From positions 930,225 through 994,224 of the forward strand of contig NZ_KI421500.1 of assembly GCF_000473145.1 (NCBI RefSeq): a stretch of 64,000 nucleotides of DNA, written 5' to 3'. This DNA is from Leisingera daeponensis DSM 23529 (GTDB lineage: Bacteria > Pseudomonadota > Alphaproteobacteria > Rhodobacterales > Rhodobacteraceae). Of the stretch, positions 57,321 to 64,000 are shown piece after piece; position 1 is the first letter of the stretch; each line of letters opens with the position of its first letter. The notes under the pieces are model-generated. The model saw only the letters and a program-made list of their open reading frames with translations. It was not told where the DNA came from and did not search any database. The position numbers and the translations under genes are program-made.

Positions 57321-57912
57321 GCATTCCACTCTTGCAAATTCGCAATCCTGGTCTGCCCTGTGAGTTCCGCAAAGGTTAGTGGCGCGGTTTGACGGGTCAG
57401 TTGCCAGACTATGGGATCCAAAATCCTTACTGTGATACCGGCGGCCTCCCCACGGAACAGGGCTTTTTAGCCTTGCAGCGGATTTTCTGGTTAATGTCCT
57501 GGGAGTGACCGCGCGGCAGTGCTGGCTCGGGTGGCTGAAACTGTCCCGCGCCTTGCGTTTTTCCGGGGTGGGGTTTTCAAGCCTATCTGGCGCAGGCGTC
57601 TTGCGTTTTTTGGGGTGCTCACAGCAGTTTCGTGCAGCGCCTGTGTCATGCTTTGCAATAACGCAATTTCATATTGCGCATCTGCACTGGAGAACTTGCA
57701 GGGCCAAGCCCGCCGAGTCTTTCGCTTCATTGCAGAAAACGGCCTGTTAACAAAAGGTTATCACGGATTTTCGGGCAGTGAAAGCCGATAACGCCAGGCC
57801 CGATGAGTTTCTGGCGGTGCGCCGGGCGCAATGGGAAGGGTCGCCCCAGACTGGCAGCGCGGTCATCCGGCAGGCCGCGGTGCCGGACCGTCAGGGACAG
57901 GCCGGCACAATA
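57321..57912. other. 592-bp spacer between two terminators, no convincing gene
   Basis: Bounded by the gcdH terminator and the terminator of the MttB-family gene. Open frames of 80-90 codons exist on the plus strand (57505-57791) but lack good starts, family resemblance or GC-rich third positions. Visible structure: the inverted repeat CGCAAT-TTCAT-ATTGCG at 57662-57678 with a further GCAAT just before it, TTGC-N6-GCAA near 57332-57345, and two copies of CTTGCGTTTTT about 45 bp apart (near 57553 and 57600). It could be a remnant of a lost gene or hold a small RNA. Confidence 0.45.
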
Positions 57913-57939
57913 AAACGGGCCGGAAGGTCCGGCCCGTTT
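57913..57939 (-). terminator. Terminator of the MttB-family gene
   Basis: 12-bp stem AAACGGGCCGGA / TCCGGCCCGTTT with a three-base loop. On the minus strand the stem ends in TTTTA, 17 bp after the stop codon. Confidence 0.85.
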
Positions 57940-57956
57940 GCAAGCGGTTAAGGAGG

Positions 57957-59507
57957 TTATGCCGGCAGGTGGATGTTGAACTTCGCGCGGATTGCCATGT
58001 CGGTGGCGGCGTCAAACCGGGCCGCGGCGCGCTCTGACAGGATCTTCTCCTTCTTGGCAATCGCCTTCTCGATCAGGTCGGGCTTGTCGCGCTCCGCCCA
58101 TTCCTTGGGCGAGGTCCGGTCGCCCAGGTCCGGATAGACATAGTCCACCTGCATCCGGCTGAGCGTTTGATCGGTTCCCAGATAGTGGCCGGGCCCGCCA
58201 AGGCAGGTCGCGCGCATCTGGTCCAGGGCCAAGGTTTCTTCATTCACTTCAATGCCGCGCACGCAGCGCTGCGCCTGGCCCAGCAGGTCGTTATCCAGGA
58301 TCAGCGATTCATGACAGAAACCCAGCAGCGAGGCATGCATTCCAGCGGCCTCATAAACCATGTTGAGGCCAGACAGTCCGGCCATCACGGCAGAACACAT
58401 CTGTTCCCATCCCGCCTGCATGTCGGGCAGCTTAGAATCCGAGGCGCCCGCGGCGGCGCCGCCGGGCAGGTCATAGAATTTGTGCATCTGGGCGCAGCCC
58501 GCGCTCAGCAGTGCCTGTTCGCCTGAGCCGACGGACATGGCCCCGGTCCGCAGGTCCAAGCCAAAGGGCCAAGTGCCAAAAATCGCGGGCGCACTGGGCT
58601 TTACGGCGTTTACATAAACCAGTCCGGCAAGGCATTCCGCCACCGCCTGCGCGATTGCGCCGGCAATGGTCGAGGGGGCGGTGGCCCCCGCCATGCCCGC
58701 CGACAGCAGCAGCACCGGCATGCCGCCCTTGATGCATTCCTCCATCACCTGGCAGGATTCCGTGGCGAATTTCATCGGCGGAACCACAAAGCAGTTGGAG
58801 TTCGACACAAAGGGGCGTTCGCACCACTTATCCTCGCCGCCGGCAATCATGTGAAGCAGCTCCAGCCCGTGTTTCACGAAATCCGGCTCGGTAAACGAAA
58901 CGCCCACATGTTTGGTGGTTCCGGCAGTGGTCGCATAAATCGAGTTCAGATCCATCTCGCAGTTGTCAGCGATGTCCCGGCACACCATAGGGCGCTGCAC
59001 GAAATGGATGTTGTCGAGCTGGTCGCAGATGCGCGCGGCGTCGTGCAGGTCCTGCACGGTGGAGTCGCGGTAGCTCTTGCCGTGCACGTCCACCATGCTG
59101 ACCGCGGCGCCCGCGGTTCCGTAATGGACGCGGCCGCCGGACAGCTGCAGGTCGGACTTGCCGTCGCGGCTGTAAAGGGTGATGGACCGGTTTGCCTTGG
59201 CAATCGTGTCCTCGACCAGCGCACGGGGGAAGCGGATGCGGCCGTCGCCGCCCAAGGTGCAGCCCGCTGCCATCAGATAGCTGATGCCGCTTTGCGGGGC
59301 GTCGGCGAGGCCGATCTCTTCCAGCGCGGTCAGCGCAGTTTGGTGGATCTGCTCCATATCCGTCTGGCTGAGCAGTTTGAGGGCGGTGCTTTCCATCCCA
59401 GGGCGCACCGGGCGCAGATGATCCGGCAATGCGGCTGCCCGGGCTGCACGGCGCGCGTTGCGCCCGCCGCTGCGGCCGGCGCGGGTGGAGGAGGCTTGGT
59501 CGTTCAT
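57957..59507 (-). CDS. Trimethylamine methyltransferase (MttB) family protein, non-pyrrolysine
   Basis: Protein of 516 aa. A basic N-terminal tail (about 35 residues, Arg/Ala-rich) precedes an MttB-type TIM barrel with ESTALKLLSQTDMEQIHQTALTALEEIGL at its start. The frame runs through without an in-frame amber codon, so it belongs to the large group without pyrrolysine, whose known members demethylate glycine betaine, proline betaine, carnitine and similar compounds and pass the methyl to a corrinoid protein. No corrinoid protein, methyltransferase partner or reactivase gene lies in the window. Substrate unknown. The ribosome-binding site is weak (AAAGG ten bases upstream). Confidence 0.85.
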   Translation of the reverse strand: MNDQASSTRAGRSGGRNARRAARAAALPDHLRPVRPGMESTALKLLSQTDMEQIHQTALTALEEIGLADAPQSGISYLMAAGCTLGGDGRIRFPRALVEDTIAKANRSITLYSRDGKSDLQLSGGRVHYGTAGAAVSMVDVHGKSYRDSTVQDLHDAARICDQLDNIHFVQRPMVCRDIADNCEMDLNSIYATTAGTTKHVGVSFTEPDFVKHGLELLHMIAGGEDKWCERPFVSNSNCFVVPPMKFATESCQVMEECIKGGMPVLLLSAGMAGATAPSTIAGAIAQAVAECLAGLVYVNAVKPSAPAIFGTWPFGLDLRTGAMSVGSGEQALLSAGCAQMHKFYDLPGGAAAGASDSKLPDMQAGWEQMCSAVMAGLSGLNMVYEAAGMHASLLGFCHESLILDNDLLGQAQRCVRGIEVNEETLALDQMRATCLGGPGHYLGTDQTLSRMQVDYVYPDLGDRTSPKEWAERDKPDLIEKAIAKKEKILSERAAARFDAATDMAIRAKFNIHLPA

Positions 59508-59947
59508 GAATGGGGGCCTTTCAGGTGGGTGAGCAGGAATTGCGTGACTTCCGGCTCAGAGCGGCCGCCCCCTGGCCGCACGCCCGCGCGCTGCACCGAT
59601 GGTGCGGCAGATCAGGCTGACAAGCCAGCGTTCACCCTGCATACGGTCTCCCCCTGTTTTGCCGCAGAGTGCCAGTCCTGGGCGGGGTTGCTTGCCTGTT
59701 AGCGACCAGGATGAAAAAAGCGACATGAATTTCACCGGACGCGGTGCGGCATCTGCGAATCTTTGAAGCGCCAGCTTTAAGTAAATGTTTCTACTTTTAA
59801 TGGTGTGCCTTCGATTTTTGACGCTATGCGGGGCAGGCGGATGTTGGCAGGATGCGCTTGGGAACCGAATATTAAGCATTAATGAGCGATACTGGAGGTT
59901 CCGGGGACGGCGCGCTGAAACGGCGCATTTCGAGAAGGCAAAGCGAC
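59508..59947. other. 440-bp spacer upstream of the outer-membrane protein gene
   Basis: Holds the divergent promoters of the MttB-family gene and the first beta-barrel gene. It becomes AT-rich from about 59700, unlike its surroundings. It contains the inverted repeat ATTAA-GCA-TTAAT at 59871-59883 just before an in-frame ATG at 59882. I see no protein gene or RNA gene here. Confidence 0.45.
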
Positions 59948-60469
59948 ATGCCGATGGTTAGGAAAACCGCACTATCCCATGCCCTTGCAGCGGGCCTCAC
60001 GCTGGCGCTGGCCGTTGGCCAGCCGGGGGCGGCGGAAGAGTGGGCCCGGCCGCTGTTCAGCAACCAAATTCGTGCTGCCTCCGGCACCGGAACCGGTTCC
60101 GCGGAACCGCATGCGTTTCAGCTGGCCTTCCTTCAGGAATTCGGCAGCTTAATCCTGGGCGGCACGGTTTCTTCCAACCGCTCCGGCCTGCTGACACGGG
60201 CCGTGCAAGCGGAGGAGACGCACCAGCTGCGCCTGCATGCCGGCTACGACTTCGGACCGGCGACAGGTGTTGTCACCCTAGGCGGGGTGCAGGCCGAAAG
60301 CTCTGGCGGCAGGCGGCAGGGAACGCTGTTTGGCTTGGGGATGCGCGTTTTTCTCAACCGGGCGCTGCAACTGCGGGGCGAAGTGCTGCATCATGAAGCG
60401 GGGCCCAGGGACGGCAGCGGCCGCCCGCGCGGCGAGACGCTGTCTGTAAGCGCTGCCTTCCGGTTCTGA
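59948..60469 (+). CDS. Outer-membrane beta-barrel protein, paralogue 1
   Basis: Protein of 173 aa with a signal peptide (residues 1-28, HALAAGLTLALAVGQPGAA). The mature part has alternating strands and ends in LSVSAAFRF, the C-terminal Phe pattern recognised by the BAM complex. The last 65 residues resemble the following protein: LHHE in GEVLHHEAG corresponds to LEHE in GEVLEHEFD, and both have a V-x-LGG or TGGV strand before it. Basic residues are more frequent than in the neighbour. The start could also be 59882, which would place 22 unlikely residues before the signal peptide. The function is unknown. Confidence 0.65.
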   Translation: MPMVRKTALSHALAAGLTLALAVGQPGAAEEWARPLFSNQIRAASGTGTGSAEPHAFQLAFLQEFGSLILGGTVSSNRSGLLTRAVQAEETHQLRLHAGYDFGPATGVVTLGGVQAESSGGRRQGTLFGLGMRVFLNRALQLRGEVLHHEAGPRDGSGRPRGETLSVSAAFRF

Positions 60470-60730
60470 CGGGCGCTGCCGCTCAGGCGGGCCAAAAGCC
60501 AGATAAACCGCGCCAGTCCGCCATTAGGTGCGCGCAGACTTATTTCAATGGCTTAGTGAAAGTCCGCCCGCCGCGGCCGGCGGAAAAGCGCACGCGACGG
60601 GCGAATATCGGCCAGTCATTGCCAGTTCAAGAGAACGTGAGCCGGTAGCACTGGAAGTTCGGGTGCGAAGCCCTTTTGTAAGCTCCAACGGCGCACAACC
60701 TGCGCCGGGACTGCAAAAGGAGAAGTCTGA

Positions 60731-61312
60731 ATGACTCGTTTCGTAGCTATGACAGCCATCGCAGCCGTAATGGGCAGTGCAGCGTTTGCCGGCAACATCA
60801 GTGAACCGGTGGTCGAACCCGCGCCGGCACCGGCCCCCGTGCCAGTGGCCAATGATGGCGGCGACTGGACCGGTTTCTACCTGGGTGGCCAGATCGGCCA
60901 GCTGGATGTGGACGCAACCAACGGAGCCTCGGGTGATGATGCCGCTTATGGTATCCACGCAGGCTACAACTATGATTTTGGCCGTTTCGTCCTGGGTGGC
61001 GAACTGGATTATGACACCACCGACGTCGATCTGGGCGGCGGCGCAACCGTTGACTCGGTCGCCCGTGCCAAGGTGAAGGCCGGTTACGACTTCGGCAACG
61101 TTCTCGCCTATGTCACCGGCGGTGTGGCTGAGGCCGACAGCTCGCTGGGCAGCGAAACCGGCGAGTTCTACGGCGTCGGCTTGGCCTATCAGGTCACCGA
61201 CCAGTGGCAGATCGGCGGTGAAGTGCTTGAGCATGAATTCGACGATTTCGGCAACTCCGGCGTTGGCGCAGATGCCACCTCGGTTTCGCTGCGCGCGTCG
61301 TTCAAGTTCTAA
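60731..61312 (+). CDS. Opacity-type outer-membrane beta-barrel protein, paralogue 2
   Basis: Protein of 193 aa. Signal peptide residues 1-20 (AVMGSAAFAGN), a short Pro/Ala/Val-rich linker (about 25-40), then an eight-strand beta-barrel of the Opa/OmpA-like type. It shows DWTGFYLGGQIGQ, GYNYDFGRFVLGGELDYD and a C-terminal SLRASFKF ending in Phe. It is strongly acidic, as expected for a surface protein of a marine bacterium. AAGGAG eight bases upstream gives a secure start. Related to the gene before it, from which it is separated by 261 bp, so each may have its own promoter. Two GC hairpins without T-runs follow (61331-61351 and 61381-61405). Confidence 0.85.
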   Translation: MTRFVAMTAIAAVMGSAAFAGNISEPVVEPAPAPAPVPVANDGGDWTGFYLGGQIGQLDVDATNGASGDDAAYGIHAGYNYDFGRFVLGGELDYDTTDVDLGGGATVDSVARAKVKAGYDFGNVLAYVTGGVAEADSSLGSETGEFYGVGLAYQVTDQWQIGGEVLEHEFDDFGNSGVGADATSVSLRASFKF

Positions 61313-61610
61313 TCTGACGCACACGCTGGCGCGGCGATGCGTTTCCGCCGCGCCGCTGGCCGCCCGGTCTGTACCCAAGGCAGACGGGGCGGCCTTTGCC
61401 GTCTGAGGCAAAACACTTGGCGGGGCCGGCGGCCCGTGCTAAGCAGCTTTCATGAACCAGAAATGCGCCACCATCATTTGCTGCATTACCTGCTGACATA
61501 TCAGCGGGCTGGTTTCTGTCGTTTTCATTTCCCTGACAACTTGCTAAGCCCGCGCTGCGCGCAAAGGGTGATGCCGGCCATCATGAGCTGGGCATGGGAA
61601 AGGAACGGGC

Positions 61611-62993
61611 ATGGGAACCAAGGACATAGTGATCAAGCTGCACAACACAAAGACCCGCAAGAAAGAGGTCTTTGAGCCGATCGACGCCAGCAACGTGCGG
61701 ATGTATGTCTGCGGCCCCACGGTGTATGACCGGGCGCATCTGGGCAATGCCCGGCCGGTGGTGGTCTTTGATGTTCTTTACCGGCTGCTGCGCGAGATTT
61801 ATGGCGAGGATCAGGTGACTTATGCCCGTAACTTCACCGACGTTGACGACAAGATCAATGCCCGCGCCGCCGAAAGCGGCCGCCTGATTGGCGAGATTAC
61901 CGCGGAAACAACCCAATGGTTCCTCGACGATATGGGCGAACTTGGCGCGCTGGAGCCCAGCCACATGCCGCGGGCAACGGAGTACATCCCGCAGATGGTG
62001 GCGATGATCGAGGATCTGATCGCCAAGGGCCACGCCTATGCTGCCGAAGGCCATGTGCTGTTCGCGGTCGACAGCTGGAAGGACCGCTATGGGCGTCTGT
62101 CAGGCCGGTCCGTCGATGACATGATCGCCGGCGCCCGGGTCGAGGTTGCGCCCTACAAGAAGAACCCGATGGATTTTGTGCTGTGGAAGCCGTCCACCGA
62201 TGATTTGCCTGGCTGGGACAGCCCCTGGGGCCGCGGAAGGCCGGGCTGGCACATCGAATGCTCGGCGATGTCCTATGAACTGCTGGGCGAGACCTTCGAC
62301 ATTCACGGCGGCGGCAACGACCTGATGTTCCCGCACCATGAGAATGAAATTGCGCAAAGCTGCTGCGCCCATCCAGAGGGTGATTTTGCACGTTTCTGGC
62401 TGCACAACGAAATGCTGCAGGTGGAAGGCAAGAAAATGTCCAAATCCCTGGGCAACTTCTTCACCGTCCGCGACCTGCTGGACCAGGGCTATCCGGGTGA
62501 AGTGATCCGGCTGGTGTTCCTGCAGACCCATTACCGCAAGCCGATGGACTGGACCGACAAGAAGGCCAAAGAGGCCGAGGCGACGCTGCGCAAATGGCGG
62601 GCGCTGACCGCGGGCATCGAGCCCGCGTCCAGCGCTGCTGCCGCGGTCCTGGAGGCGCTGGCGGATGACCTCAATTCCGCGGGCGCCATTGCAGAGCTGC
62701 ACAAGCTGGCAGCGGCGGGCGATGCGGCGGGGCTGCTGGCCTCGGCGCAGATGCTGGGGCTGCTGACGGAGGAGATGGGCGCCTGGGCGTCCGCGCCCTC
62801 GATTGACCTGTCGGCCTTTGCGGAAAAGCTGTTCAAGACGCGTCAGAAGGCTATGGAAAGCAAGGACTTTTCCGAGGTCGACAAATTGAAGGCGGCTTAT
62901 GTTGAGGCAGGGCTTGAAGTGCGGATGAGCAAAACCGGCGTTGAGTTGGTGCCGGGTGCAGGGTTTGACCCTGCCAAGCTGGAGGCGCTTTGA
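61611..62993 (+). CDS. cysS: Cysteinyl-tRNA synthetase
   Basis: Class I aminoacyl-tRNA synthetase of 460 aa. Zinc-site cysteine in [17 protein letters not shown], with HLGN as the HIGH box. HIECSAMS and [19 protein letters not shown] carry the other zinc ligands. The KMSKS motif is exact in KKMSKSLGN. The C-terminal anticodon-binding helices follow. AAAGGA precedes the ATG. Its stop overlaps the start of cimA by one base (TGATG). Confidence 0.97.
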   Translation: MGTKDIVIKLHNTKTRKKEVFEPIDASNVRMYVCGPTVYDRAHLGNARPVVVFDVLYRLLREIYGEDQVTYARNFTDVDDKINARAAESGRLIGEITAETTQWFLDDMGELGALEPSHMPRATEYIPQMVAMIEDLIAKGHAYAAEGHVLFAVDSWKDRYGRLSGRSVDDMIAGARVEVAPYKKNPMDFVLWKPSTDDLPGWDSPWGRGRPGWHIECSAMSYELLGETFDIHGGGNDLMFPHHENEIAQSCCAHPEGDFARFWLHNEMLQVEGKKMSKSLGNFFTVRDLLDQGYPGEVIRLVFLQTHYRKPMDWTDKKAKEAEATLRKWRALTAGIEPASSAAAAVLEALADDLNSAGAIAELHKLAAAGDAAGLLASAQMLGLLTEEMGAWASAPSIDLSAFAEKLFKTRQKAMESKDFSEVDKLKAAYVEAGLEVRMSKTGVELVPGAGFDPAKLEAL

Positions 62994-64000
62994 TGGCCAG
63001 GGAACGGCTCTACCTTTACGACACCACATTGCGCGACGGGCAGCAGACCCAGGGCGTTCAATTCTCCACCGCGGAAAAGAAGCAAATCGCGCAGGCGCTG
63101 GATAAACTGGGCGTCGACTATATCGAAGGCGGCTGGCCGGGCGCGAACCCGACCGACAGCGCATTTTTCAGCGAAGCGCCGGACACCCGCGCCACGATGA
63201 CTGCCTTCGGCATGACCAAGCGGGCCGGGCGGTCGGCGGAAAACGACGATGTGCTGGCAGCAGTCATGAATGCCGGCACGCCTGCGGTCTGTCTGGTCGG
63301 CAAAAGCCACGACTACCATGTGACCCACGCGCTGGGGATCACGCTGGAGGAGAACCTCGGCAACATCCGGGCCTCGGTCGCCCATATCGTGGCGCAGGGG
63401 CGCGAGGCTCTGTTTGACGCCGAGCATTTCTTTGACGGCTACAAGGACAACCCGGACTATGCGCTGGCGGCGTGCCGGGCTGCGCTGGAGGCCGGGGCGC
63501 GCTGGGTGGTGCTGTGCGACACCAATGGCGGCGCTTTGCCGGCCGAGGTGAGCCGCATCGTCACAGAGGTTGTCGCAGCCGGAATCCCGGGTGAGAAACT
63601 GGGCATACATACCCATGACGACACGGAAAATGCCGTGGCGTGTTCATTGGCTGCAGTGGACGCCGGGGCGCGGCAGATCCAGGGCACCCTGAACGGATTG
63701 GGCGAACGCTGCGGCAATGCCAACCTGACCGCGCTGATCCCGACGCTGCTGCTGAAGGAACCTTATGCCAGCCGGTTCGACACCGGCGTGAGCCTGGAGG
63801 CGCTTGCGGGCCTCACCCGGATCAGCCGGATGCTGGATGATATCCTGAACCGGGTTCCGGTGCGGCAGGCGGCCTATGTGGGGGCTTCGGCCTTTGCCCA
63901 CAAGGCGGGGCTGCATGCCAGCGCGATCCTCAAGGATCCGTCGACCTATGAGCATATCGAGCCGGGCAGGGTCGGCAACGCGCGGGTGATCCCGATGTCG
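62993..64000 (+). CDS. cimA: (R)-citramalate synthase CimA, 3' end cut off by the window
   Basis: First 336 residues of an HMGL-like TIM-barrel enzyme that condenses pyruvate and acetyl-CoA to citramalate, the threonine-independent entry to isoleucine synthesis. YDTTLRDGQQTQGV opens the barrel with the metal and catalytic Arg-Asp pair; GIHTHDDTENAVA holds metal-ligand histidines; LNGLGERCGNANL is the characteristic glycine-rich loop. The spacing and DGQQTQG variant fit CimA rather than 2-isopropylmalate synthase. The regulatory C-terminal domain lies beyond the window. It is coupled to cysS by a one-base overlap. Confidence 0.9.
   Translation, partial: MARERLYLYDTTLRDGQQTQGVQFSTAEKKQIAQALDKLGVDYIEGGWPGANPTDSAFFSEAPDTRATMTAFGMTKRAGRSAENDDVLAAVMNAGTPAVCLVGKSHDYHVTHALGITLEENLGNIRASVAHIVAQGREALFDAEHFFDGYKDNPDYALAACRAALEAGARWVVLCDTNGGALPAEVSRIVTEVVAAGIPGEKLGIHTHDDTENAVACSLAAVDAGARQIQGTLNGLGERCGNANLTALIPTLLLKEPYASRFDTGVSLEALAGLTRISRMLDDILNRVPVRQAAYVGASAFAHKAGLHASAILKDPSTYEHIEPGRVGNARVIPMS

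Noticed and set aside
57505..57791. Overlapping 81- and 90-codon plus-strand frames after gcdH
   Set aside because: No ribosome-binding site of note, no recognisable domain and composition unlike real genes of this window.
57957..59507. Pyrrolysine-containing MttB
   Set aside because: The frame has no in-frame TAG, so the protein belongs to the non-pyrrolysine branch.

Overview
The window is GC-rich chromosomal DNA of an alphaproteobacterium. Gene content points to a marine Rhodobacteraceae (Roseobacter group, probably near Leisingera or Phaeobacter). The evidence is a CckA kinase with a CtrA box, an iscR-suf operon with an Irr-type iron box, an IscR lacking the three-cysteine motif, a class II DAHP synthase, IalB and DUF882 envelope proteins, a long alphaproteobacterial PstC/PstA pair and a non-pyrrolysine MttB family protein. 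The genus is inference; no rRNA gene is present. I saw no phage, insertion sequence, integrase or CRISPR array. The window reads as core chromosome with small accessory cassettes.

Layout. 1-9.2 kb: a truncated RsmB-type rRNA methyltransferase, cckA, a small sulfotransferase-like gene, recA with a promoter and LexA box, alaS, a DUF1330 gene and a MOSC gene. 9.2-14.6 kb: typA, an EmrE-like SMR pump, a YafJ-type amidotransferase, and a tightly overlapping three-gene minus-strand unit (alpha/beta hydrolase, 80-aa protein, tandem-HD hydrolase). 14.6-23.3 kb: the iron-regulated iscR-suf operon (iscR, NifS/IscS-type desulfurase, sufB, ybjQ-like, methyltransferase-like, sufC, sufD, two YIP1 membrane proteins, sufS), closed by a strong terminator. 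23.3-26.1 kb: a minus-strand oxygenase pair matching TmpA/TmpB of the 2-(trimethylammonio)ethylphosphonate route to glycine betaine and phosphate, with a divergent LysR regulator. 26.1-32.8 kb: tRNA-Arg(CCG), a DUF882 peptidase, an L,D-transpeptidase, an LpxD-ACP-ketosynthase cassette, ialB, and a 499-bp spacer with two orphan terminators.

32.8-42.6 kb: a HerA-like ATPase, a DUF2306 membrane protein, a branched-chain amino acid ABC transporter (livK, livG, livF, livH, livM on the minus strand), a PQQ-type sugar dehydrogenase and a GlxA-type regulator. 42.7-47.4 kb: class II DAHP synthase, a PAS_5 protein, a CtrA box, yicC, gmk and a gamma-carbonic anhydrase. 47.5-55 kb: the phosphate regulon (phoR, hairpin, triple Pho box, pstS, attenuator, pstC-pstA-pstB-phoU-phoB, terminator). 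55-64 kb: a LysR gene divergent from glutaryl-CoA dehydrogenase, a 590-bp spacer with no convincing gene, a solitary MttB-family methyltransferase, two related outer-membrane beta-barrel genes, cysS, and cimA running off the end.

The most useful observations are regulatory. A perfect Irr-type operator sits on the -10 of the iscR promoter, and a near-perfect copy is embedded in the second gene of the operon. There are two full CtrA boxes (before cckA and before yicC), a LexA box at recA, and a three-repeat Pho box at pstS. Two loci touch betaine chemistry (TmpA/TmpB and MttB), and the GlxA-family regulator may be a third, which suggests, without proving, a lifestyle based on quaternary amines and organophosphonates.
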